From the NCBI RefSeq assembly GCF_036178145.1, contig NZ_CP108067.1, forward strand, positions 8,075,001 to 8,139,000: a stretch of 64,000 bases of DNA, read 5' to 3'. The DNA is from Streptomyces sp. NBC_00273 (GTDB lineage: Bacteria > Actinomycetota > Actinomycetes > Streptomycetales > Streptomycetaceae). The notes under the pieces are model-generated. The model saw only the letters and a list, made by a program, of their open reading frames with translations. It did not search any database and was not told where the DNA came from. Shown here piece by piece: positions 31,867-41,100 of this stretch; position 1 is the stretch's first letter; each line of letters begins with the position of its first letter. The position numbers and the translations under genes were made by a program.

Positions 31867-34800
31867 TCAGCGGGCATGCTGTTCGCCGCGGACGGCGGCG
31901 GCTTGCTCGGGGTGGCCCAGGGCCTCCAGGGCAGCGGCGTGGACGATCGGGAAGTCGGGCAGGCCGGGGAAGAGGTGGTCGCCGCTCAGTTCCCCAGGTG
32001 CCAACAGCTGGCAGGCACGCAGTGCGGCGCCGCTCGCCCCCAGCGCGTCGGGGAGTTCCATACCTGCTTGGAGCCGCACCAGCGCGAACGCCTTCAGACT
32101 GTGGGCGCAGTCGGCAAGATGGGCCTGCTGATCGGCCTGGGCGAGCCGGCTGAGTTCCTCTGCGCCTTCACGCGTCGTCAGGAGTGCCTGGTCGAACTGG
32201 CCGGCCTGGGCGAGCCGTAGGCCGAGCAGGACCACGCCGCGCGCGATTTCGGGCTGATAGGAGGCCGGGTCGTCGTTGACGGCGGTTTCCAGGGCCCTGA
32301 GGGCGAGAGCGGTCACCCGCACCGCTTCCGACGTCCGCCCGGTTTCGACCAGGTACAGGCTGTACAGCGCCACGGTGCTGTGCAGCAGGGCGAGTTCGGC
32401 CACCTGCCCGGCCGCTGCGGCGCCGGTGCGCACCGCAACCTCCTCGGCCAGCGGCTCGAAGGCCTCCTGCACGCGGCCCGCGCGGCTGTACCGGGTGCTG
32501 GTGATCTGCAGGGCCTCTGCCAGCTGGAGCCGGTGCGCCGCGGGGTCCGCCTCGGTTAGGCGACGGCGCACGGCCAGTTCTTCCCCGGCCACTGCCAGGG
32601 CCTCTTCGTGCTCCTCGCGCCAGGCGTGCCAGTGGCCGAGGGCGCCGAGCGCGGTTGCGAAGTCGGGCAGGTGAGCGGGATTGGCTTCGGCCAGGGGGCG
32701 GAAGAGGCCCACCGCCCGCTGCGCGGGCGCGAGCCCGTCGAACGGGCTGTGGTCACCGCTCCGAGACCCGTTGTCGGTCTGGGAGATCCGGATGCTGAGG
32801 TTGGTCAGCGATTTGGCCAGGTCGGGTAGGTGGAGCACTGGGTCCGACGCGACCAGTTGCTCTCTGATCGCCAGCGCTTCCCGGGTCGCCGCCAGGGCGT
32901 CCTGCCCTCGTCCCAGCCGTGCCAGGAGGATGCCCAGATTGTCCCACGCCATCGCCAGCCGCGGCAGATGGGCGGTGGGGTTGACGCGGGCCAGGCGCTG
33001 GTGGAGGGTGACCGCCTCCTCGCAGGCGGGCAGCGCCTCGTCGAGCCGGTCCGCCGCCGTCAACCGCCAACCGTGGTTGATCGCCACCATCGCCAGGTCC
33101 GGCAGGTGCCGGTCCGGGTCGGCCTCCGCAAGTCGGCGATGGAGCTTCAGGGCCTCCGCGCTGGCCGCCAGTCCGTCCTCGGCCCGACCGGACTCGGAGA
33201 GGTTGTTGCTCAGGTTGGTCACTGCCGTGGCCAACTCCGGCAGGTACAGGTCGGGGTCGGCAGCGGCCAACCGCCTGTACGCGTCGACCGATTCCACCGC
33301 CGGAGCGACCGCCTCGGCGGCCTGGCCGACGCGCAGCAGCAGGATGCCCGAGTTGTTCAGCGCCATGGCCAGGTCGGGCAGTTGTCCGGCCGGGTCGGCT
33401 TCGGCGAGCTGCCGATGCAACTCGACGGCTTCGGCCGTCGGTGCCAGTGCCTCCTCGTAGCGGCCCGCCGTGTTCAGAGCGGCAGCCAATCCGGTGACCG
33501 CCAGCGCCAGCTTCACCAAGTGCCCGGGATCGCCCGCGGCGAGCTCCCGGTATAGCTCGACGGACTCCTGCGCCGGTGGCAGGGCTTCGGCAAGCAGGCC
33601 GGCGTTGCCGTAGCGCCAGGCGAGCGCGTGCAGCAGGTCGGCCCGCTCCGCGGCGGGGACCGCCTCACTGGCGAGGCGGTGGTGGACCAGCCGGCGGGTG
33701 AACACCGCCATGGCGAGGTCGAGTTCGACGTGGCGCTCGTTCGGGAGGTGGGGCAGGATCCGCTCCAGGATGAAGCTCGGCAATTCGTCCAGCTCGCACA
33801 GGCGCAGTAGCGCGGCGCCGCCGGCAGCGGGCGCCAGTGCCGGCCGGACCAGCAGCAGGGGCATCAACTGGGTGTCTAGGAGGTGCGGCCAGCGGTGGGC
33901 GGCCTCGATCATCACGGTGAGCACTTGGCGGGTCAGTGCGGGCGGTGCGCTGTCGACGGGATGGTCGAGCAGCAGGGCCGGTGCCACCCTGACCCAGTCG
34001 TCGGTCGCGTGGTATCCGGTCAGCTGCTCGCGGCCGGGCAGCGTGAGGGCGAGGAAGTCCTCGGCCAGACGGTCGGGTGACAAGGCTTCGAAAACCAAGC
34101 CGGGATCCTGAGGGGGATAGCAGCGGGTATGGTCGGCCACCGCCACGGCTGCCGCACCCTTCACATACGTTCCAGTGAGCGCGTTGGTACGGGTCAGCGC
34201 CGAGGCCGCATCGGCGGGCGGCAGCGGGCGGGTGAGGGTGGCGAGGTAGACCGCGCGGCGCAGCTCACCCTCGCCGGTACGCAGCGGACCGCGATGCCCG
34301 TCGTGCGAGGAGCGCCAGTGGTCGTGTTCGCGGTCCAGCAGGTAGGAAGAGAGCGCCGCCTGGTCCCGGCCGGACGGCGGTGTCACGCCCCGACGTGCCG
34401 CGTCCACGTCGACCAGGGCCTTCATGTGGACGGTCAGGGTCAGCGCGAACTGGGGATCGTCGAGCTCCCCGGGGACGCCCAGGTCTGCGGGCTCGGGTAT
34501 GTCGAGGGCCGCGGCGAAGCTGTCGCGGGCCGAAACGTAGATTCCGGCCCGTACCCGGGCGTCGTCCGGCAGTGGTTCCAGGGGGACGGTCTCACTGTCG
34601 AAGATGTCGAGCTTGGCGAACTGGTGTGCCAGCCCCTGCCACCAGTCGCCCGCCGGGCGGGACAGCAGCAGGATCCGTAACCGGTCGCGGGCCGCGTCCC
34701 GGTGTTGGCGCACCAGGGTCAGCAGGTCCGCCAGCGGCCAGCGCTCCGCGTAGTCGACCACCAGTACCAGCCCGGGGCGACGCACCGTCAGGCTCCGGTC

Positions 34801-35226
34801 CCCGCCGCCTGCCGAGGCCACCTCGCTGCGGTGCCGCGCCTGTGCCACAGTCCACCCGGCCCGCGCCGAACCCGCGGCGAACTCGGCGGCCAGGCGGGTC
34901 TTCCCCCGCCCGCCCTCGCCGTGCAGCAGGCGGACCGACATGCCCGGTACGGCGTCGTCCCGCCAGGCGGCCAGCAGCTCCAGCTCCGGTCGCGGGAAGA
35001 ACGGGACGACCTGGTGCCGGGCCGTCAGCAGCCGGCTGGGAACCCGTGTCAGACCGGGCGCGGGGGTGGTCGGGTGGCCGAGCGGGAACGGCTCCACCTG
35101 GTAGGGCGGCTCGGCGCGGTAGATGTAGTTGTACTGGTCACCGTGCTGGACCGCGTTCACCCGCCCACCAAAGGTGGTGATGTTCTGGGTGAAGACGATG
35201 CCTTGCGGCGCCCCGCCCTTGCTCAC
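31867..35226 (-). CDS. NLR-like P-loop NTPase with TPR repeats and N-terminal amyloid-type motif
   Basis: This is a 1119-aa STAND-type protein. Residues 12-36 (FTQNITTFGGRVNAVQHGDQ, then YNYIY) form an RHIM-like amyloid signalling motif, as seen in bacterial NLRs. The P-loop is GEGGRGKT at 103-110, with a Walker-B-like LVLVVDYAERW. A winged-helix/linker region follows. About twelve TPR units run from around residue 540 to the end, with recurrent AEALPPAQESVELYRELA-like units and AADPDLYLPELA spacers. Codon 183 is TTA (34678-34680). The start overlaps the upstream 152-aa gene by ATGA. By analogy with fungal and bacterial NLR pairs, ligand sensing by TPRs would seed amyloid formation in the partner. 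The ligand is unknown. Confidence 0.85.
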   Translation of the reverse strand: MSKGGAPQGIVFTQNITTFGGRVNAVQHGDQYNYIYRAEPPYQVEPFPLGHPTTPAPGLTRVPSRLLTARHQVVPFFPRPELELLAAWRDDAVPGMSVRLLHGEGGRGKTRLAAEFAAGSARAGWTVAQARHRSEVASAGGGDRSLTVRRPGLVLVVDYAERWPLADLLTLVRQHRDAARDRLRILLLSRPAGDWWQGLAHQFAKLDIFDSETVPLEPLPDDARVRAGIYVSARDSFAAALDIPEPADLGVPGELDDPQFALTLTVHMKALVDVDAARRGVTPPSGRDQAALSSYLLDREHDHWRSSHDGHRGPLRTGEGELRRAVYLATLTRPLPPADAASALTRTNALTGTYVKGAAAVAVADHTRCYPPQDPGLVFEALSPDRLAEDFLALTLPGREQLTGYHATDDWVRVAPALLLDHPVDSAPPALTRQVLTVMIEAAHRWPHLLDTQLMPLLLVRPALAPAAGGAALLRLCELDELPSFILERILPHLPNERHVELDLAMAVFTRRLVHHRLASEAVPAAERADLLHALAWRYGNAGLLAEALPPAQESVELYRELAAGDPGHLVKLALAVTGLAAALNTAGRYEEALAPTAEAVELHRQLAEADPAGQLPDLAMALNNSGILLLRVGQAAEAVAPAVESVDAYRRLAAADPDLYLPELATAVTNLSNNLSESGRAEDGLAASAEALKLHRRLAEADPDRHLPDLAMVAINHGWRLTAADRLDEALPACEEAVTLHQRLARVNPTAHLPRLAMAWDNLGILLARLGRGQDALAATREALAIREQLVASDPVLHLPDLAKSLTNLSIRISQTDNGSRSGDHSPFDGLAPAQRAVGLFRPLAEANPAHLPDFATALGALGHWHAWREEHEEALAVAGEELAVRRRLTEADPAAHRLQLAEALQITSTRYSRAGRVQEAFEPLAEEVAVRTGAAAAGQVAELALLHSTVALYSLYLVETGRTSEAVRVTALALRALETAVNDDPASYQPEIARGVVLLGLRLAQAGQFDQALLTTREGAEELSRLAQADQQAHLADCAHSLKAFALVRLQAGMELPDALGASGAALRACQLLAPGELSGDHLFPGLPDFPIVHAAALEALGHPEQAAAVRGEQHAR

Positions 35227-35681
35227 GCGGTCTCCCCACCGTCCGCCCGGCGCGGGGTGTCCATGAATCGGTTCTCCTGGTTGCCGTTCTGCACCACGTT
35301 GACGATCGCGTGGTCGGAAGCCTTGATGTTCTGCGTCATGCCGGGGGCGGCGTTCGGCAGGCGGTTGCGGATCTGGTCGATCAGCTCCAGAAGCTCCTTG
35401 ACGGCCTCAGGGTCTTCGCGCAGCAGGGCCAGCAGCCGACGCCGCCACGGCCCTACCAGCTCCGAGCGAGCGGAGTCGGCCTCCTCGCCCGCCACCAAGG
35501 CGGCGTCGTTGTCCAGCTGGCGCTCGACCTCGGCGAGGTCGTGGCCGCGCCGGTGGAACAGCCCAGCCGTCCAGCCCCGGGTGGCCTGCCAGGCGTCGGT
35601 GCCCATCGCGGCCGCCACGGTGGTGGCGCCGGTCAAGGCCAGAGTTTCCAAGAGCTGTTGGGCTTCGTGCAGGTCGGGCAT
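35223..35681 (-). CDS. 152-aa putative effector with C-terminal amyloid-type motif (Bell-like)
   Basis: Residues 1-112 form an all-helical domain: LHEAQQLLETLALTGATTVA, DLAEVERQLDND and KELLELIDQIRNRL. It resembles the small 'Bell' cell-death or membrane-perturbing domains found in bacterial amyloid-signalling pairs, though I cannot confirm this. Residues 116-138 (TQNIKASDHAIVNVVQNGNQ, then ENRF) repeat the motif at the start of the downstream NLR-like protein: TQN-I, then VN-x-VQ-x-G-x-Q-x-N. ATG 35681 follows GAGGGGAC. The 4-nt overlap and the shared motif argue that the NLR triggers this protein by templated amyloid. Confidence 0.75.
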   Translation of the reverse strand: MPDLHEAQQLLETLALTGATTVAAAMGTDAWQATRGWTAGLFHRRGHDLAEVERQLDNDAALVAGEEADSARSELVGPWRRRLLALLREDPEAVKELLELIDQIRNRLPNAAPGMTQNIKASDHAIVNVVQNGNQENRFMDTPRRADGGETA

Positions 35682-36312
35682 CGGGTCCCCTCGGTCGGTC
35701 CTGGACGGTTACGACTGCGCAAATCATCGCGCCTCGGCGCCGGACACCGCATGCGTTCGCCGACTCTCGGCGCCCCGGCCCGGGCGAGCCCCAAGAAGCC
35801 CGTACACAGGTATCTGTCGATCCGCAGGTCGCGAGCGGGTTCCGTCGTATCCGCGACCGGGATTTCGGGAATTCGCGAGCTTCCGCCCGCACCGACAGCA
35901 AGGCCGGCCTGCTCTCGCCTTCGACGGGGCTGTCCTCGCCGGACCTGCCAGCGCGGCGGGCAAGAAGCTCCCGCTGCTCACCCAACTCGTCGGTGCAGGC
36001 ATGGTCCCGGTTCTCGCGGAAACTGCGGTCCTACTCCTCCTGGTCGTCCGGTCCAGTGTCGAGGGCCGAGGCCGCATGGCACCGGAGGGACTGCCGCCCT
36101 GGCCACAGCGGATAAGGCACGCGCTCTGGAGGGCACTGCGGGAGGATACTCGCGAGATCTGCGTCGGGTGCTCTCCGCCATAGTGGTCCGGACGTACCCG
36201 GCGCGTGGCCCGCGCGGTCGGCGCCCTCGTCGTCGCCCCGGCCTTGCGGCTCTGCCTCGTGTCGTGACCGTGAACGTTCGCGGGGTTCCTCGTTGTGCTG
36301 GCTGGAAGTGGG
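35682..36312. other. 630-bp region without a convincing gene
   Basis: The region lies upstream of the NLR-like pair and before the IS630 relic. I see no start with ribosome-binding site and no family motif on either strand. The stretch from 35960 to 36180 (LLTQLVGAGMVPVLAETAVL in one frame) is hydrophobic but lacks a start. It presumably contains the promoter of the NLR pair. An eroded gene or IS flank cannot be excluded. Confidence 0.5.
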
Positions 36313-36840
36313 ATGGCACAACCGGTCAGGGCTCGCAGGTTGACCGAGCTGGAGGGACAGAAACTGCAGCAGATCGTGCGGCGGGGCAGTACCAGCTCGG
36401 TTCGGTTACGCCGGGCGATGATGCTGCTGGCCTCGGCCGGCGGCAGCACCGTCCCGGTCATCGCACGACTGGTCCAGGCGGACGAGGACACCGTCCGCGA
36501 CGTGATCCACCAGTTCAACGGGATCGGGCTCGCACGCCTGCACCCTCAGTGGGCGGGAGGCCGTCCCCGCCTGCTCAGCCCTGACGACGAAGACTTCGTC
36601 ATCCAGACGGCCACCACCCGCCCGACCCGGGGGTCGGCAAGCCCTTCACCCGCTGGTCCATCCGCGAGCTCGCCGATCACCTGCGGCGCGACATAGCCAG
36701 GCCCATCCGCCCACACGAGCTGGCGCATGAAGCAGTGGGCGACCAAGAACGAGGCCGAACTGCTTCACCCCGACCAATGCCTCCTGGGCCAACCCCACCG
36801 AAGCTCATCCCGGTGCACCTTCCCGGTCAGAGCACTAGGT
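36313..36840 (+). pseudogene. IS630-family transposase relic with internal deletion
   Basis: An intact N-terminus starts at ATG 36313: RRLTELEGQKLQQIVRRG, RRAMMLLASAGGSTVPVIAR, then GRPRLLSPDDEDFVIQTATT. After a frameshift near 36630 it continues GKPFTRWSIRELADHLRRDI. The central DDE portion is absent and the sequence resumes with NEAEL and, in a shifted frame, FTPTNASWANPTEAH, which belongs near the normal C-terminus. It belongs to a different IS630 subgroup from the relic at 26486-26770. It cannot encode an active transposase. Confidence 0.75.
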
Positions 36841-38025
36841 GGTGGCCGCCAGCGCCAGGGTTGCCGCCAGGGTGCCCGCCACCGCCAGCACGATGCCCGT
36901 ACCGAAGAAGCGGCCCAGGTCGATCCGGGTGCCGTGCCAGCGGCAGCGCTCGAACCACAGGAGGGTGGCCAGCGAGGCCCACGGCGTGATGACCGGCCCC
37001 ACGTTGACGCCGATCAGCTGGGCGAGCAGCTGCTCGTGGTTGGCCACCGGGATCGCCGCTTCGCCCGCCAGGTAGGCCGGGAGGTTGTTCAGCACGTTCG
37101 AGAAGCCCGCGCCGACCGCCGCCGACCGCAGCATTCCGACGACGCCGTTGTCGGAGCCCATCGCCGCCGCGAGGACGTCGTGCAGCCCGTGGGCGTTGAC
37201 CGTCTCCACGACCAGGAACATCCCCGGGACCAGGACGAGGAGCCGCCAGGGGATCAGGGAGAGGCGCAGCGCCTCCCGGCCCCGCACCCAGAAGGCCACG
37301 ACCACGATCAGCGCGGCCGCCATGGACGCCGACCACAGCGGTACGTCGGCGAGCAAGATCGCCAGCAGGAATCCGGCGCACGCCACCGCGCTCACCCGGA
37401 ACAGGACCGGATCCGCGGGGCGCGGCAGGGGCGGAGGGGTGTAGCGGGTCTCGGCGCGGCGCCCCGGGCGCCAGTAGAAGCCCCACAGGCAGGCCATCGT
37501 GACCGCGATGGCGGCCAACTGCGGCGCCCACATGGTGGCGGCCATCTCCGACGGGGTCAGTGCGATGCGGTCCGCGGCCAGCAGGTTGGTCAGGTTCGAC
37601 ACGGGCAGCAGCAGGCTGGCCGTGTTCGCGAGCCACACCGTGGTCATCGCCAGCGGTACGGGCGCGATGCCGACCCGGGTCGCCAGCGCCAGCATCACCG
37701 GGGTCAGCAGGACCGCCGTCGTGTCCAGGTTGAGGGTGATGGTGGTGACGGACGCGAAGAGCACGCAGAGGCAGAAGAGGAGGGGGTACCTGCCGCGCCC
37801 CGCCCGGGCCACCCAGGTGGCGACGACGTCGAAGACCTCCGCCTTGCCCGTCAGTTCGGCGAGGACGATGACGGTGGCCAGGAACACCACCAGCGGACCG
37901 ATGCGCTCCAGTACGTCCGAGGCGGGTCCGGTGGGCAGCAGGCCCGTAGCGACGCACAGTGCACCGAGTGCGAGCAGGCCGCCGGCCAGCCAGTCCAGTG
38001 GATGCAGACGCCTGAGGAGAGACAC
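36835..38025 (-). CDS. ArsB/NhaD-type anion transporter (arsenical-pump membrane protein family)
   Basis: This 396-aa, 10-12-helix membrane protein shows VFLATVIVLAELTGKAEVFD, YPLLFCLCVLFASVTTITLN, LDTTAVLLTPVMLALATRVG and LANTASLLLPVSNLTNLLAA. Further on is VNVGPVITPWASLATLLWFE. These are ArsB/SLC13-like ion-transporter signatures. GTG 38025 is chosen because upstream in-frame sequence is antisense to the TIR gene and not membrane-like. No ArsA, ArsC or ArsR lies nearby, so arsenite may not be the substrate. A perfect GCGAAC-AG-GTTCGC palindrome covers the bases just before the start. It is convergent with the IS630 relic. Confidence 0.9.
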   Translation of the reverse strand: MSLLRRLHPLDWLAGGLLALGALCVATGLLPTGPASDVLERIGPLVVFLATVIVLAELTGKAEVFDVVATWVARAGRGRYPLLFCLCVLFASVTTITLNLDTTAVLLTPVMLALATRVGIAPVPLAMTTVWLANTASLLLPVSNLTNLLAADRIALTPSEMAATMWAPQLAAIAVTMACLWGFYWRPGRRAETRYTPPPLPRPADPVLFRVSAVACAGFLLAILLADVPLWSASMAAALIVVVAFWVRGREALRLSLIPWRLLVLVPGMFLVVETVNAHGLHDVLAAAMGSDNGVVGMLRSAAVGAGFSNVLNNLPAYLAGEAAIPVANHEQLLAQLIGVNVGPVITPWASLATLLWFERCRWHGTRIDLGRFFGTGIVLAVAGTLAATLALAATT

Positions 38026-38026
38026 G

Positions 38027-38040
38027 GCGAACAGGTTCGC
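38027..38040. promoter_or_regulatory. 14-bp perfect palindrome at the transporter start
   Basis: GCGAAC-AG-GTTCGC sits immediately upstream of the GTG start of the ArsB-type gene and about 145 bp upstream of the TIR-NACHT gene. It resembles but does not match the actinobacterial LexA box, which has a 4-bp spacer. It could be an operator for the transporter. Confidence 0.35.
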
Positions 38041-38184
38041 ACATACACACGCCCCGGCATCAGACGGGGCGGAAGGAACCGGACAGGTCCGCCCGGGCGG
38101 GGTGTCCGGCGTCCCGCGGGGGACCGCCCCGTCCTTGCCGGGACAAACCCGCCGCCGGGGGTGCGGCCCTACGATGGAGTCATG

Positions 38185-41100
38185 ATGACGGACGGGCAAT
38201 TCGGCGCTCCCGCAAGAGAGTTCGACTTCTTCATCAGTTACTCCCCGGCAGACGAACAATGGGCCGCATGGATCGCCTGGACCCTGGAGGAAGCCGGTTA
38301 CCGCACGGTGGTGCAGGCCTGGGACTTCGTACCGGGAACCAACTTCATAGACTTCATGGACCGGGGGGTCAGCGAGTCCCTGGCGGTCATCGCCGTACTG
38401 TCCCGCCACTACGAGCGTTCCACCTACGGTCGCATGGAATGGCAGGCCGCGCTCCGGGCCTCGCCCGAGTCGCCCGAACGGAGGCTGCTGACCGTCAGGG
38501 TGGACGAGATCCCGATCGAGGGACTCCTCGCCACGATCACCTACGTCGACCTCGTCGGCGTGGCGGACATCGACGCGGCCCGCTCCCTGCTGCTGAACCG
38601 GGTCGGGCAGGCCGTCGACGGCCATGCCCGACCGGGCCGCCGTCCCGGCTTCCCGGGGAGCGGGAGCGGGCCGGGACCCCTGCGCCACCCGGAGCAGCCC
38701 AATCCGGGTCAGCCGCAGCCGAGCGCGCTCGCCGGCCCCGGCTGGTCGGGACGCCGGCGGCCGGCCAGGGCGCCGCTCTACCCGCAGGCCGCCGCGGCCG
38801 GCCACAGCGCCCGGGACGCCGTGACCGTCCTGCACCTGGCCGGGCCCGACTTCGGGCGCGGCCGCGAACCCGACTCGCTCAGCCGGCAGATCCGCGGCGA
38901 CCTCATCATGCTCAGGGACGCGGGGGCACCCGCCCCCGACCTGATGGTGGTCACCGGCGACCTCACCGCGTCCGGCAGCCCGCGCGAATGCGACCAGGCC
39001 CTCAGCTTCCTGACCGCCCTGCGCTCCCAGCTCGACCTGTCCCCCCAGCGGGTGATGGTGGTACCGGGCGCACAGGACGTGAACCAGGCCGCCTCCCAGG
39101 CCTACTTCCACACCTGCGAAGCCGACGAGGTGGCGCCGCAGCCGCCGTACTGGCCCAAATGGCGCCACTACACCCGGTTGTTCCGCGGCCTCTACCAGGG
39201 CCTGGACACGGTCTTCGACAGCGACCAGCCCTGGACCCTCTTTCCGGTGCCCGAATTGAGCACGGTCGTCGCCGGATTCAACTCCTCCATGGCCTACAGC
39301 CACCGCGCCGAGGAGCAGTACGGCTTCATCGGCCGCGACCAGGCCGCCTGGTTCGCCGAGGCGATGCGCCGGTACGAGGAGGAGGGCTGGCTGCGCATCG
39401 GCGCGCTCCGCCACCCGCTCACCGACGGCCGCCGCCCCGGCGACGCGGTCGGCGGCCCCGGCGGGCTGCGGGACGCCGACACCTTCGCCCGGCTGGCCGC
39501 CCCGCGGCTGCACCTGCTGCTGCACGGGCCGACCGGCGGCCCGCGCACCACCACCTCGGCCCCCAGTCGCACCCAGCTCGCCGGGGCTCCAGGGGTTTCA
39601 GGGCCTTCCCCGGCGTCCGGGGGCGCCTGGGAGCTGCCCCTGTTCGGCTCCGCGGCCCCCGCCAGGTTCCAGCTGCTCCAGGTCGGCGCCGAGGGCGTGA
39701 CCCGCTGGGACGACCGGATCACCTCCGCGTCCGAGACCTTCCCCGCCGCGTGGCGGCAGACCCGCCGGGTCTTCCCCGTACCGGAACTGCCCGCCGTCAT
39801 CAACGTCGAGCGGGCCGGCGGCCGGGCTCCCCTGGACGACCCGGCCGCCTCGCTCGCCGAACGGGTGAAGGAGATCTGCCGCGTGCGCCGGGAGGGCGTA
39901 CGGCTGCGCGACGTCCCGCGCCGCGAACCCGGCGACATGGTGCAGATCATGGCCACCTGGCAGGAGCAGGAGGACGGCGTCGTCCAGCAGCAGCGCATAG
40001 CCGTCCACCCCGGGAGCCCCACCGAGGAGGAACTCGACCGCTTCATCGCCCAGGTGCACGCGACCGACACCGGCTCCGAGGCCGTCCTCGTGTACGCGGG
40101 CGACGCCCCGGCCGGCGGACTGCGCCGACGGGCCGCCGCGCACGGCGTCCGGGTCCGGGTCCGCAGCTTCATCGAGTTCCAGGGCCTGCTCGACCTGCGG
40201 GGTTACGTCGCCGCGCAGACGGCCCGGCTCAACAGCAGTGAGCAGTACGCCCCCGGCCTCTACCTCCCCCAGCGCTACCGCGACGCCGACCGCCCCGACG
40301 GCCAGGACGGCGCCGTCCAAGAACGCGACGGACTCGTCGAGGAACTGCTGGAGCTCCTGGAGTCCGACCACGGCCGGTTCGTCCTGCTCCTCGGCGACTT
40401 CGGACACGGCAAGACCTTCGCGCTGCGCGAGCTCGCCCGGCGCATCTCCGAACAGCTCCCGCACCTGACCCCGCTGCTGATCCCGCTCAACTCCCTCGAC
40501 CGGGCGCACAGCCTCGAAGGCCTGGTAGCCGCGCACCTGGCCGGCCACGACGTCGACACCATCGACCTGCGGGCCCTGCGCTACATGCTCGCCCAGGGCC
40601 GCGTCGTCCTGCTCTTCGACGGCTTCGACGAACTGGTCAACCGGGTCAGCTACGACCGGGCCGCCGACCACCTCCAGGTCCTCCTCGACGCGGCCGTCGA
40701 CCACGCCAAGATCGTCGTCAGCAGCCGCACCCAGCACTTCAAGTCGCACGCCCAGGTCCTCACCGCGCTCGGCGAGCGCGTCGGCCTGCTCCCGCAGCGC
40801 AGGATCCTGGCCGTCGAGGGCTTCACCCCCGCCCAGATCCGCTCCTACCTCGTACGCAGCTACGGCGACGAGCGTGCCGCCGACCGCCGCTACCAGCTCC
40901 TGCGCAACATCCCCGACCTCTTGATGCTCTGCCGCAATCCCCGGCTGCTCTCCTTCGTCGCCGATCTGAGCCAGGACCAGCTGCGCGCGGTCGCCGGAGC
41001 GGGCCGGGCGCTCAGCCCCGCCCGGCTGTACGAGGACGTGTTCACCTCTTGGCTCGACCACGAGGAACGGCGCGGCCAGGGCGGGCCCGGCGCGCCGCCC

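Noticed and set aside
35960..36180. Hydrophobic open stretch LLTQLVGAGMVPVLAE
   Set aside because: It has no start codon with ribosome-binding site and no similarity to a known transmembrane family.
38027..38040. LexA (SOS) box
   Set aside because: GCGAAC-AG-GTTCGC has a 2-bp spacer, while the actinobacterial box has GAAC-N4-GTTC. It is kept only as a generic palindrome.
38026..39525. Extension of the ArsB-type gene upstream to 39525
   Set aside because: The added 500 residues are antisense to the TIR gene and not membrane-like; the family begins near GTG 38025.
38821..39740. Active metallophosphoesterase domain
   Set aside because: The key Asp-x-His, Asn-His and Gly-His-x-His positions are missing, so I treat it as a pseudoenzyme.
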